Origin: Mycolicibacterium bacteremicum
GTDB lineage: Bacteria > Actinomycetota > Actinomycetes > Mycobacteriales > Mycobacteriaceae
DNA length: 37,932 nucleotides
Assembly (NCBI RefSeq): GCF_002086115.1
Contig: NZ_MVHJ01000040.1
Coordinates: 1 to 37,932 of the forward strand
Direction: 5' to 3'
Part shown: positions 24,829 through 31,620 of the stretch, in pieces
How positions within the stretch are numbered: the stretch's first letter is position 1
Layout: each line of letters starts with the position of its first letter
Translations under genes and position numbers: made by a program
The notes under the pieces: model-generated
What the model was told of the DNA's origin: nothing
Seen by the model: the letters and a program-made list of their open reading frames with translations, nothing else
Databases searched by the model: none

Positions 24829-25595
24829 CGGATACGCAGCCGATGGTCAAGGCCGAACTCGTCTGCAAGGATTTCGGCGCGCTCAAGGTGCTCAAGGGCA
24901 TCACGCTGGAGGTGCAGAAGGGCCAGGTGCTGGTGCTCGTCGGGCCGTCGGGCTCCGGCAAGTCGACCTTCCTGCGTTGCATCAACCATCTGGAGACGGT
25001 CAGCGCGGGGCGGCTCTACGTCGACGGCGCTCTCGTCGGCTATCACGAGCGCAGCGGCAAGCTGCACGAGATGAAGCCCCGCGAGGTGGCCCGTCAGCGC
25101 CGCGACGTGGGCATGGTGTTCCAACATTTCAACCTGTTCCCGCATCGGACCGCGCTGGGCAATGTGATCGAGGCCCCCACTCAGGTCAAGAGACAGAACA
25201 AGAAGCTGGCCACCGAGCGGGCGATGGATCTGCTCAGTCAGGTGGGGCTGGCCGACAAGGCCGGCGCCTATCCCGCCCAGCTGTCCGGCGGTCAGCAGCA
25301 GCGGGTGGCGATCGCGCGGGCCCTGGCCATGAGTCCGAAGTTGATGCTCTTCGACGAGCCCACCTCGGCGCTGGACCCGGAGTTGGTCGGCGAAGTGCTC
25401 TCGGTGATGAAGAAGCTGGCCGCCGAGGGGATGACCATGCTGGTGGTGACCCATGAGATGGGTTTCGCGCGCGAGGTCGCCGATGAGCTGGTCTTCATGG
25501 ACGGCGGCGTCGTCGTCGAACGCGGCAGACCGACCGAGGTGATGAGCAACCCGCAGCACGAGCGCACGAAAGCCTTCCTGTCCAAGGTGATGTAG
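24825..25595 (+). CDS. Amino-acid ABC transporter ATP-binding protein (GlnQ/HisP family)
   Basis: This is a 256-residue ATPase with Walker A (VGPSGSGKSTFLRC), Q-loop (MVFQHFNLFPHRT), signature LSGGQQQRVAIARAL, Walker B (LMLFDEPTSALDPE) and switch His (VVTHEMGFAREVA), the usual polar-amino-acid transporter set. The GTG start at 24825 overlaps the permease stop; Met at the seventh codon is a minor alternative. It ends only 4 bases before the histidine kinase gene, so transporter and signalling genes should be on one mRNA. Confidence 0.94.
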   Translation: MTDTQPMVKAELVCKDFGALKVLKGITLEVQKGQVLVLVGPSGSGKSTFLRCINHLETVSAGRLYVDGALVGYHERSGKLHEMKPREVARQRRDVGMVFQHFNLFPHRTALGNVIEAPTQVKRQNKKLATERAMDLLSQVGLADKAGAYPAQLSGGQQQRVAIARALAMSPKLMLFDEPTSALDPELVGEVLSVMKKLAAEGMTMLVVTHEMGFAREVADELVFMDGGVVVERGRPTEVMSNPQHERTKAFLSKVM

Positions 25596-25599
25596 CCCG

Positions 25600-26748
25600 G
25601 TGGTTGCCGCGACGGTGGATCCGGCCGCCCCGCTGTGGCGGGCCGCGCAGGTGTTCCGGCTGCTCAGTTGGAGTTACGCGCTGTACTTCCAACTGTCGAA
25701 ACACTCCGAGCTGAACCGGCCGGGGCTCAGCTGGGTGCTCTTCGGGCTGCTGACGGCGTGGACCGTCGCGTGCGGTGTGGCCTACCTGCGCGGATTCGGC
25801 AGGCGCCGTGCCTGGGTGGTCGGCGAGGCCGTGGTGGTGGTCGGTTTCATGGCGTGCACGCTGCTGGTCGCCTCCGAGCAGTGGGTGCAGGCCAACCAGT
25901 CCTGGCCGACCACACTGTGGGCGACCAACGCCGTGGTGTCGGTGGCCATCCTGGCCGGGCCGGCCGCGGGGATGGCGATGGGCCTGGCCGTCATGGGCAC
26001 CGCCGCGGCGCTCAAGGGCGCGATCGCCGTGGACCTGGTGCGCAGCCCGACGATCCTGATCGAGTTGGCGGTGGGTCTCGCCGTCGGGATGGCGGCCACC
26101 ACGGCGCGCCGGGCACATGCCGAACTGGAGCGGGCCGTGCGGCTCAGCGCGGCCCTGGCCGAGCGGGAACGACTGTCCCGGCACGTGCATGACGGAGTGC
26201 TGCAGGTGTTGGCCATGGTGGTCCGGCGTGGACGCGAAATCGGCGGGCCGGCTGCGCAACTGGCCGAGGCGGCGGGGGAGCAGGAGCGTGCGCTGCGCCG
26301 GTTGCTCAGCACCGAGGACACCCTCGGCGCCGATTCGCCGGCGGCGGCGAGCGATCTGGGGGCGCTGTTGCGCAGGCACAGTGCCGACCGGGTGTCGGTG
26401 AGCGTGCCCGCCGCGGCGGTGTACCTGGACAGTGCGGTGGCCGCCGAGGTGGAGGCGGCCGCGGTCAATGCGCTGACCAACGTGGACCGCCACGCCGGTC
26501 CCGGGGCGCGGGCCTTCGTACTGTTGGAGGATCTGGGCGACGAGGTGGTGGTCAGCATCCGCGACGACGGGCCGGGGATACCCGAGGGCAGGCTGGCCGC
26601 CGCCGCCGAGGAAGGCCGGATCGGGGTGAGCAAGTCGATCAGGGGCAGGATGGCCGCCCTCGGCGGCCGCGCGGACCTGACGACCGCACCGGGTGGCGGT
26701 ACCGAATGGGAACTGACGGTGCCGCGGCCGGGAAGGGGACGGCCCTGA
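25600..26748 (+). CDS. Sensor histidine kinase (HisKA_3, MacS-like N-terminus)
   Basis: This is a 382-residue NarL-partner type histidine kinase. The N-terminal half has about five hydrophobic helices with very short loops (FRLLSWSYALYFQLSKH, LLTAWTVACGVAY, VVVVGFMACTLLVA and so on), resembling the MacS_N/DUF5931 sensor. The dimerisation helix has RHVHDGVLQ, with H197 the likely phospho-acceptor. The ATPase has the N-box AVNALTNVDRHAG and the G-box DDGPGIPEG. The GTG start follows the transporter ATPase by 4 bases and the stop overlaps the regulator ATG (TGATG). The lack of a large external domain suggests that it senses within the membrane or through the adjacent transporter; the latter is inference. 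Confidence 0.9.
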   Translation: MVAATVDPAAPLWRAAQVFRLLSWSYALYFQLSKHSELNRPGLSWVLFGLLTAWTVACGVAYLRGFGRRRAWVVGEAVVVVGFMACTLLVASEQWVQANQSWPTTLWATNAVVSVAILAGPAAGMAMGLAVMGTAAALKGAIAVDLVRSPTILIELAVGLAVGMAATTARRAHAELERAVRLSAALAERERLSRHVHDGVLQVLAMVVRRGREIGGPAAQLAEAAGEQERALRRLLSTEDTLGADSPAAASDLGALLRRHSADRVSVSVPAAAVYLDSAVAAEVEAAAVNALTNVDRHAGPGARAFVLLEDLGDEVVVSIRDDGPGIPEGRLAAAAEEGRIGVSKSIRGRMAALGGRADLTTAPGGGTEWELTVPRPGRGRP

Positions 26749-27398
26749 TGCCGACGGTGATGGTGGTCGACGATCATCCGATCTGGCGTGACGCCGTGGC
26801 GCGCGATCTGGCCGACGACGGCTTCGAGGTGGTGGCCACCGCCGACGGGGTGGCGGCGGCCCGGCGCCGGGCCGAGGTGGTCCGCCCCGACGTGGTGGTG
26901 ATGGACATGCGATTGTCCGATGGCACCGGCGCCCAGGCCTGCGTCGAGGTGCTTGCCGTCTCGCCTTTCTCGCGCATCCTGGTGTTGTCGGCCTCGGACG
27001 AACGCGCGGACGTGCTGGACGCCGTCAAGGCCGGGGCCACCGGGTATCTGGTCAAGAGCGCGTCGAAAAGCGAACTGGGCGAGGCGGTTCGGGCCACCGC
27101 GGCCGGACGTGCGGTGTTCACGCCGGGCCTGGCGGGTCTGGTGCTCGGCGAATACCGGCGCATCGCGTCGGCACCGGACGTCGAGAAGGCCGGTCCCGCG
27201 GTGCCGCGCCTGACCGACCGGGAGACCGAGATCCTGCGGCATGTCGCCAAGGGGCTGACCGCCAAGCAGATCGCCGAGCGGCTGTCGCTGAGCCACCGCA
27301 CGGTCGAGAACCACGTGCAGGCGACGTTCCGCAAGCTGCAGGTCGCCAACCGGGTCGAGCTGGCCCGGTATGCGATCGAGCACGGACTCGACGAGTGA
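26748..27398 (+). CDS. NarL/LuxR-family response regulator
   Basis: This is a 216-residue regulator with a receiver domain (MVVDDHPIW, phospho-Asp D53 in VVVMDMRLSDG, conserved Lys in GYLVKSAS) and a C-terminal LuxR-type helix-turn-helix (LTDRETEILRHVAKGLTAKQIAERLSLSHRTVENHV). It starts at the ATG overlapping the kinase stop by one base, so the two are translationally coupled and form a cognate pair. The targets are not visible; the upstream transporter operon is a natural candidate. Confidence 0.94.
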   Translation: MPTVMVVDDHPIWRDAVARDLADDGFEVVATADGVAAARRRAEVVRPDVVVMDMRLSDGTGAQACVEVLAVSPFSRILVLSASDERADVLDAVKAGATGYLVKSASKSELGEAVRATAAGRAVFTPGLAGLVLGEYRRIASAPDVEKAGPAVPRLTDRETEILRHVAKGLTAKQIAERLSLSHRTVENHVQATFRKLQVANRVELARYAIEHGLDE

Positions 27399-27451
27399 TC
27401 GAGTAGTCCTACTCATCTCATCCGGCCTGCTCATGGGTGACGATGTCTGCC

Positions 27452-29347
27452 ATGACCGAACCGCAGCAGGTGCTCACCCGACTGTCCGCCGAGTTCGTGG
27501 CGATGTCGCAACAGCTGGCCCGCGCCTCGGCCGAACTGACGCAGTTGTCCGGCGCAATCGGCGGGCCCGTCGCCGCACCGGTTCCGTGGGGCCATCCGCA
27601 ATACCCGCAGCATGTGCAGTACCCGCAGTATGCCCAGTACCCGCAGTACGTCCGGTATCCGTACCCGGCAGCGGTGCCGGCCGGTGCGGAGGCCCCGACA
27701 CCAACCCCCGGGACGCCCGCCGCTGCTGCCATGGTGCCGCCGATCCCGCCGACGTCACCGACCGCCGTCGGTGTGGCGCCCGTGCCGGCGCGATCGCAGA
27801 ACTGGATCGGCAAGGCACTGGCTGCCGCCGGGGTGGCGGTGACACTCATCGGCGTCGTCCTGCTGGTGGTGCTGGCCGCCCAAGCCGGACTGTTGGCCCC
27901 GCCGGTACGGGTGGTCGCCGGTGCCGCGCTCGCCGCGGGTCTTCTCGGCGCGGCGTTCTGGCTCGGCCGGCGTCCGGGTGGGCGCATCGGCGCCATCGCC
28001 CTGTCCGCCACCGGGATCGCCACGGCCTATATCGATGTCATCGCCGTCACCACGATCTACGAATGGGTGGCCCCGGTGGTGGGGCTGGTGCTCTCGGCGG
28101 TGATCGGCGGTGGCGGTCTGATGGTGGCGCGGCGGTGGGACTCCGAGCAGCTCGGGCTGCTGGTGCTGGTGCCCCTGACGGTGCTGGCGCCGATCGTGGT
28201 CGGCGACGTCGACCTGCTGCTGATCGGGTTCCTGCTGGTGTTGTCGGCGGCCGCCCTGCCGGTACAGCTGGGCCGCGACTGGACCTGGATCTACGCCGCC
28301 CGCACGGCGGCGGGTAGCGGGCCGGTCCTGCTGGCGCTGATCGGCGCGGCATTCGGCTCTGGGCAGCAGCCGTGGCTGGCCGGGGCGGCCGCGATCGCCG
28401 CGGTCCTGGCGATCGGCTCGGCGCTGATCCTGTTGCCGCACAGCGCACATCGCACCGCGATCGCGGTGTTGTCGACCATGGGTGCGGCACCGCTGCTGGC
28501 GGTGTCGGCGGCCGTGGACGGCGCCATCGCCGCGCTGATGATCGCCGCGCTGTCGGCCTCGGTGCTGGCGGTCGTGCTGCTCGGGGACCGGATCCCCGGC
28601 ATGGCCGGGCCCGTGCGTCAGGTGTGGTCGGTGCTGGCGGCGGTCGGCGCGCTGGTCGCCGTCGCGGTGGCCTTCGACGGCCGGGCCGCCGGTCCGGTGC
28701 TGCTGGCACTCGCGGTGGTGGTGGCCGTGGCAGGTCGGCACGCGACCGGCGCCCAGCTGGCCGCGCTGGTGTTCGGTGCCGTCGGTGGGCTCTACTACCT
28801 CGATCTGGCCGGCCCGCAGACGCTGACTTCGGCGACCGAACGCCCTGTGGGCGAAGCGATCTCGGTGTTGGTCTCCAGCGTGCTGGTGGTGCTCTACGGC
28901 GGGGTCCAGACCTGGTCGCTGACCCGGCGCAGCGGTGACCCGGACACCGGACGGCTACTGCTGACCGTCGCGGCGGTATTGAGCGCCTACGCGGTCACGG
29001 CCTTCACCGTGACGACCGGGGTTCTGATGGGCGGAACCGGCGGCGGATTCCTGGCCGGGCACATGGCGGCGACGATCTGCTGGATGGGCCTGGCGGCGGC
29101 GCTGTTCTGGTATGCCGCCCGCCAGGACCGGTCGGACCGTTCGATGCCGATCGGCGCCGGGATGGCATTGGTGGCCGCGGCGATGGCCAAGTTGTTCCTG
29201 TTCGACCTGGGCACCCTCGACGGCATCTTCCGGGTGGCGGTGTTCATCGTGACCGGCCTGGTGCTGCTGGGGACGGGCGCCGGTTACGCCCGTCTGCTGA
29301 GCCAGCATGATCAGCAGCGCGGGGACGGGCCGTCCATTCTGGAATGA
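27452..29347 (+). CDS. DUF2339 large multi-span membrane protein
   Basis: This is a 631-residue membrane protein. The N-terminus (MTEPQQVLTRLSAEFVAMSQQLARASAELTQLSGAIG) can form an amphipathic or coiled helix. A Tyr/Pro/Gln-rich linker follows with repeats of the form QYPQYAQYPQYV (about 52-75), then NWIGKALAAAGVAVTLIGV and roughly 14 or more hydrophobic helices to the end, the pattern of DUF2339. The function of this family is unknown. Starts at 27437 (GTG) and 27443 (ATG) are possible; none has a ribosome site. The stop codon is embedded in a 23-bp palindrome upstream of dps. Confidence 0.82.
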   Translation: MTEPQQVLTRLSAEFVAMSQQLARASAELTQLSGAIGGPVAAPVPWGHPQYPQHVQYPQYAQYPQYVRYPYPAAVPAGAEAPTPTPGTPAAAAMVPPIPPTSPTAVGVAPVPARSQNWIGKALAAAGVAVTLIGVVLLVVLAAQAGLLAPPVRVVAGAALAAGLLGAAFWLGRRPGGRIGAIALSATGIATAYIDVIAVTTIYEWVAPVVGLVLSAVIGGGGLMVARRWDSEQLGLLVLVPLTVLAPIVVGDVDLLLIGFLLVLSAAALPVQLGRDWTWIYAARTAAGSGPVLLALIGAAFGSGQQPWLAGAAAIAAVLAIGSALILLPHSAHRTAIAVLSTMGAAPLLAVSAAVDGAIAALMIAALSASVLAVVLLGDRIPGMAGPVRQVWSVLAAVGALVAVAVAFDGRAAGPVLLALAVVVAVAGRHATGAQLAALVFGAVGGLYYLDLAGPQTLTSATERPVGEAISVLVSSVLVVLYGGVQTWSLTRRSGDPDTGRLLLTVAAVLSAYAVTAFTVTTGVLMGGTGGGFLAGHMAATICWMGLAAALFWYAARQDRSDRSMPIGAGMALVAAAMAKLFLFDLGTLDGIFRVAVFIVTGLVLLGTGAGYARLLSQHDQQRGDGPSILE

Positions 29348-29357
29348 TTCCAGAATG
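29335..29357. promoter_or_regulatory. Perfect 23-bp palindrome of Fur-family form upstream of dps
   Basis: CATTCTGGAAT (29335-29345) and ATTCCAGAATG (29347-29357) are exact reverse complements around a central G. The core CTGGAAT-G-ATTCCAG has the 7-1-7 shape with AAT-N-ATT at its centre that Fur, PerR and Zur boxes share. It overlaps the DUF2339 stop codon and the likely -10 (CAGAAT, 29351-29356) of dps, whose ATG is 18 bases further on, so a bound repressor would block dps transcription. Confidence 0.7.
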
Positions 29358-29375
29358 ATCGGCGTTGCCCATGGC

Positions 29376-29864
29376 ATGACCACCACACGACGCACCGAAA
29401 CCGACATCCAGGGATTCCAGGCCTCTCCCGAACTGCAGGCCAGCCTGCAACAGGTCCTGGTCGACATGATCGAGCTGCATCTGCAGGGCAAGCAGGCGCA
29501 CTGGAACGTCGTCGGCACCAACTTCCGGGATCTGCACCTGCAACTCGACGAGCTGGTCGATTTCGCCCGCGCGGGTAGCGACACCATCGCCGAACGGATG
29601 CGCACGCTGTACGCGGTCGCCGATGGCCGCTCGGACACGGTGGTGGCCACCACCACGCTGCCTGCCTTCCCGGCCTACGAGCACAACACCACCGAGGTGG
29701 TGGACCTCATCAGCACGCGCATCTATGCGGCGGTGCAGACCCTGCGCGGGGTGCACGACGCGGTCGACGCCGAGGATCCCAGCACGGCCGACATCCTGCA
29801 CCAGTTGATCGACGGACTGGAGAAGCTGGCGTGGCTCATCCGGTCGGAGAACCACAAGGTGTAG
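29376..29864 (+). CDS. dps: Dps-family DNA-binding/ferritin-like protein (MsDps2-like)
   Basis: Dps proteins form 12-subunit shells that oxidise and store iron and protect DNA. This one has 162 residues from the ATG at 29376; upstream in-frame codons run through the palindrome and the DUF2339 gene and are rejected. The inter-subunit ferroxidase ligands are all present: H42, H54, D58, D69 and E73, with the same spacing as in Listeria Dps. The segments ETDIQGF, GKQAHWNVVG and DAEDPSTADILH closely match my memory of the second M. smegmatis Dps (MsDps2). There is no long Lys-rich tail. The last 29 bases overlap the convergent cya gene antisense. Confidence 0.95.
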   Translation: MTTTRRTETDIQGFQASPELQASLQQVLVDMIELHLQGKQAHWNVVGTNFRDLHLQLDELVDFARAGSDTIAERMRTLYAVADGRSDTVVATTTLPAFPAYEHNTTEVVDLISTRIYAAVQTLRGVHDAVDAEDPSTADILHQLIDGLEKLAWLIRSENHKV

Positions 29865-31137
29865 AGCCGCCGGTGAGCGCGGTCGGGTCGGCACCCGGCA
29901 GGGCGGGTGTCGGCCGGCGGCCGATGAGGTACCAGGTGTGCATCCAGCCCTTGCCCTTCACCGCGACCTCGCCGCGTTCCTCGAACAGATATGAGCCGTT
30001 GATGCGTTCGTAGACGTCCTGGGGAACCTGGATGCGGCCTTCCTCGTCGGTGCTCTCCATCCGGGAGGCCACGTTGACTGCGTCGCCCCAGACGTCATAG
30101 AAGAACTTGCGCGAGCCGACCACGCCGGCCACCACCGGCCCGGCAGCGATCCCGATGCGCAGCGGCACATCGCGACCCTGCGGGTCGCGCAGCCCGTCGA
30201 CGGCATGGGCCATGTCCAGCGCCAGGCATGCCAGTGACTCCAGATGGTCCGGGCGCGGAATGGGCACCCCGCTGACGACCATGTAGGAATCACCACTGGT
30301 CTTGATCTTCTCCAGGCCGTGCCGGTCGACCAGGCTGTCGAAATCGGTGTAGAGCCGGTTGAGGAACATCACCAGGTCGGCGGGGTCGGTGTCGCTGGCG
30401 CGTCTGGTGTATCCGGCGATGTCGGCGAACAGGATGGACGCGTCGTCGAAACCGTCGGCGATCATCGAGTCGCGCCGGTCCTTGAGGCGGCTGGCGATGC
30501 TGCCGGGCAGGATGTTGGCGAGCAGGGCCTCGGATTTGTCGAATTCGGCCTGCAGCGCACTTTCGGCGTGGTCGATCCGGCGCATCGCGGACCCCACGAC
30601 GACGATCACCATGAGGCTTGCTGTGGCGGCCGTGACGAAGAAGTTCGCCCGCATCGCGGCCTCGGAGAAGACTCCGGTGTTCGGCGGCACCAGCCACTCC
30701 AGTGCGATCGCAAGTACCGCACCCGAGGCCGCCAGCATGGACGCGATGACGATGTGGTCCGTGCCGATCACCAGGATGATCAGCGCGGCGCCGACGAAGA
30801 AGTAGAACTGCAGCCCGGTGTCGGTGCCCAGTTGGCTGCACAGGTAGGCGGTGCTGGCGTAGGCGACGGCGACGAACGCCGACGAGGCCACCAGCGAGCC
30901 GAATCGATAGAGCGCCGGAGCGGCCAGGAAAAGCGCAGCACTGACGAGGTTTACCAGGCCGATATGCGGTACTTCCGGTACCAGGATGAGTTCGGCGATG
31001 CCGTAGATCCCCACGATGGCGGCGGCGATCCGGGTGCTGACGGTCAGGGTTGCCAGCCGCCGGCTGGCGGCATCTTCGTAATGCCGGCTGCCTTCGGGAA
31101 GGTCGGGTAGGCACCGGCCGGGCACCCTTGTTGCCAC
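29836..31137 (-). CDS. cya: Membrane class III adenylate cyclase (Rv1625c-like)
   Basis: This enzyme makes cyclic AMP from ATP. It has six hydrophobic helices (about 36-200 in all), a linker, and one class III catalytic domain, so the active form is a homodimer like half of a mammalian cyclase. Catalytic residues are complete: the metal Asp pair in ILFADIAGYT and KIKTSGDSYMVVSG, the adenine-selecting Lys in EKIKTSGD and Asp in FYDVWGD, and the transition-state Asn and Arg in AVNVASRME. I chose the GTG at 31137 (433 residues; Rv1625c is 443 by memory); a TTG at 31218 would give 460. It converges on dps with a 29-base overlap of coding ends. A perfect CRP box lies about 230 bases upstream. Confidence 0.93.
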   Translation of the reverse strand: MATRVPGRCLPDLPEGSRHYEDAASRRLATLTVSTRIAAAIVGIYGIAELILVPEVPHIGLVNLVSAALFLAAPALYRFGSLVASSAFVAVAYASTAYLCSQLGTDTGLQFYFFVGAALIILVIGTDHIVIASMLAASGAVLAIALEWLVPPNTGVFSEAAMRANFFVTAATASLMVIVVVGSAMRRIDHAESALQAEFDKSEALLANILPGSIASRLKDRRDSMIADGFDDASILFADIAGYTRRASDTDPADLVMFLNRLYTDFDSLVDRHGLEKIKTSGDSYMVVSGVPIPRPDHLESLACLALDMAHAVDGLRDPQGRDVPLRIGIAAGPVVAGVVGSRKFFYDVWGDAVNVASRMESTDEEGRIQVPQDVYERINGSYLFEERGEVAVKGKGWMHTWYLIGRRPTPALPGADPTALTGGSTPCGSPTG

Positions 31138-31229
31138 CCGGCGAGCGTACTCCCGCCGACGGCGCTCACAGGGCCGGTTTGGGCGGATCCGCGAGGGTGG
31201 CTGGCAAACCTTGTCCAAAATCGTGCGTA

Positions 31230-31256
31230 GGGGACATGTCCCCCAAACGGGGGACA
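31230..31256. repeat. Three-copy GGGGACA array with two competing palindromes
   Basis: GGGGACATGTCCCC (31230-31243) is a perfect 14-bp palindrome. Its right half is also the left arm of an 8-bp hairpin, TGTCCCCC-AAAC-GGGGGACA (31237-31256). The heptamer GGGGACA thus occurs forward, reverse, forward. It lies at and just after the predicted cya transcription start (near 31257, minus strand). Confidence 0.65.
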
Positions 31257-31363
31257 GCCAGGCATATTAGCTGACATTGCCGTCAATATTCGCTGACACG
31301 CCGACCGCATCAAGATCGAATCTCGTGATCGTCACGAAAACCTAACGGACGTGGGCAAACTAC

Positions 31364-31379
31364 TGTGACTCAGGTCACA
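31364..31379. promoter_or_regulatory. Perfect CRP/cAMP-receptor box
   Basis: TGTGACTCAGGTCACA fits the mycobacterial CRP consensus TGTGA-N6-TCACA at every fixed position. It lies between the adenylate cyclase gene and the secreted glycosidase gene, about 115 bases from the predicted cya start and about 190 from that of the glycosidase, so it could control either or both. Confidence 0.75.
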
Positions 31380-31536
31380 AGGCGGTCACGGTCCGAATGC
31401 GATCTTGAAACAACATTTCTTTGCCATCTTCGCGGGTTTGGTGGCGAATCTGAATTCTGCAGACGCTGACACGAGTTTGCCAGAAATGGCGAATCGGGAT
31501 TAACAATCTGCACGTCAGACCGAGTTTTTTACATAT

Positions 31537-31566
31537 TTGGCAATTTGCTGTCAGGTGCGTTAATTT
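31537..31566 (+). promoter_or_regulatory. Candidate SigA promoter of the glycosidase gene
   Basis: TTGGCA (31537-31542, five of six matches to TTGACA) is followed after 18 bases by TAATTT (31561-31566). Transcription would start near 31573, giving a leader of about 48 bases that ends in the GGGAG ribosome site (31611-31615), 5 bases before the ATG. Confidence 0.55.
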
Positions 31567-31620
31567 CATGCACAGTGCGTAGGCAACGCCGAACTACCAG
31601 GTCTGAGAACGGGAGTCGCT

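Larger units (their letters stand above)
31138..31620. other. AT-richer intergenic regulatory region between cya and the glycosidase gene
   Basis: These 483 bases separate divergent genes and hold no plausible coding frame. They contain the GGGGACA array, a possible cya -10 (31264-31269, TAATAT on the minus strand), a TCGTGA-TCG-TCACGA dyad (31323-31337), the CRP box (31364-31379), a 9-base direct repeat TGGCGAATC at 31442 and 31487, and the glycosidase promoter. The base composition is clearly lower in GC than in the flanking genes from about 31200 on. Confidence 0.8.

Noticed and set aside
31230..31243. DosR (dormancy) box at GGGGACATGTCCCC
   Set aside because: The DosR motif needs GGGACT and AGTCCC with a different centre; the half-site spacing here does not fit.
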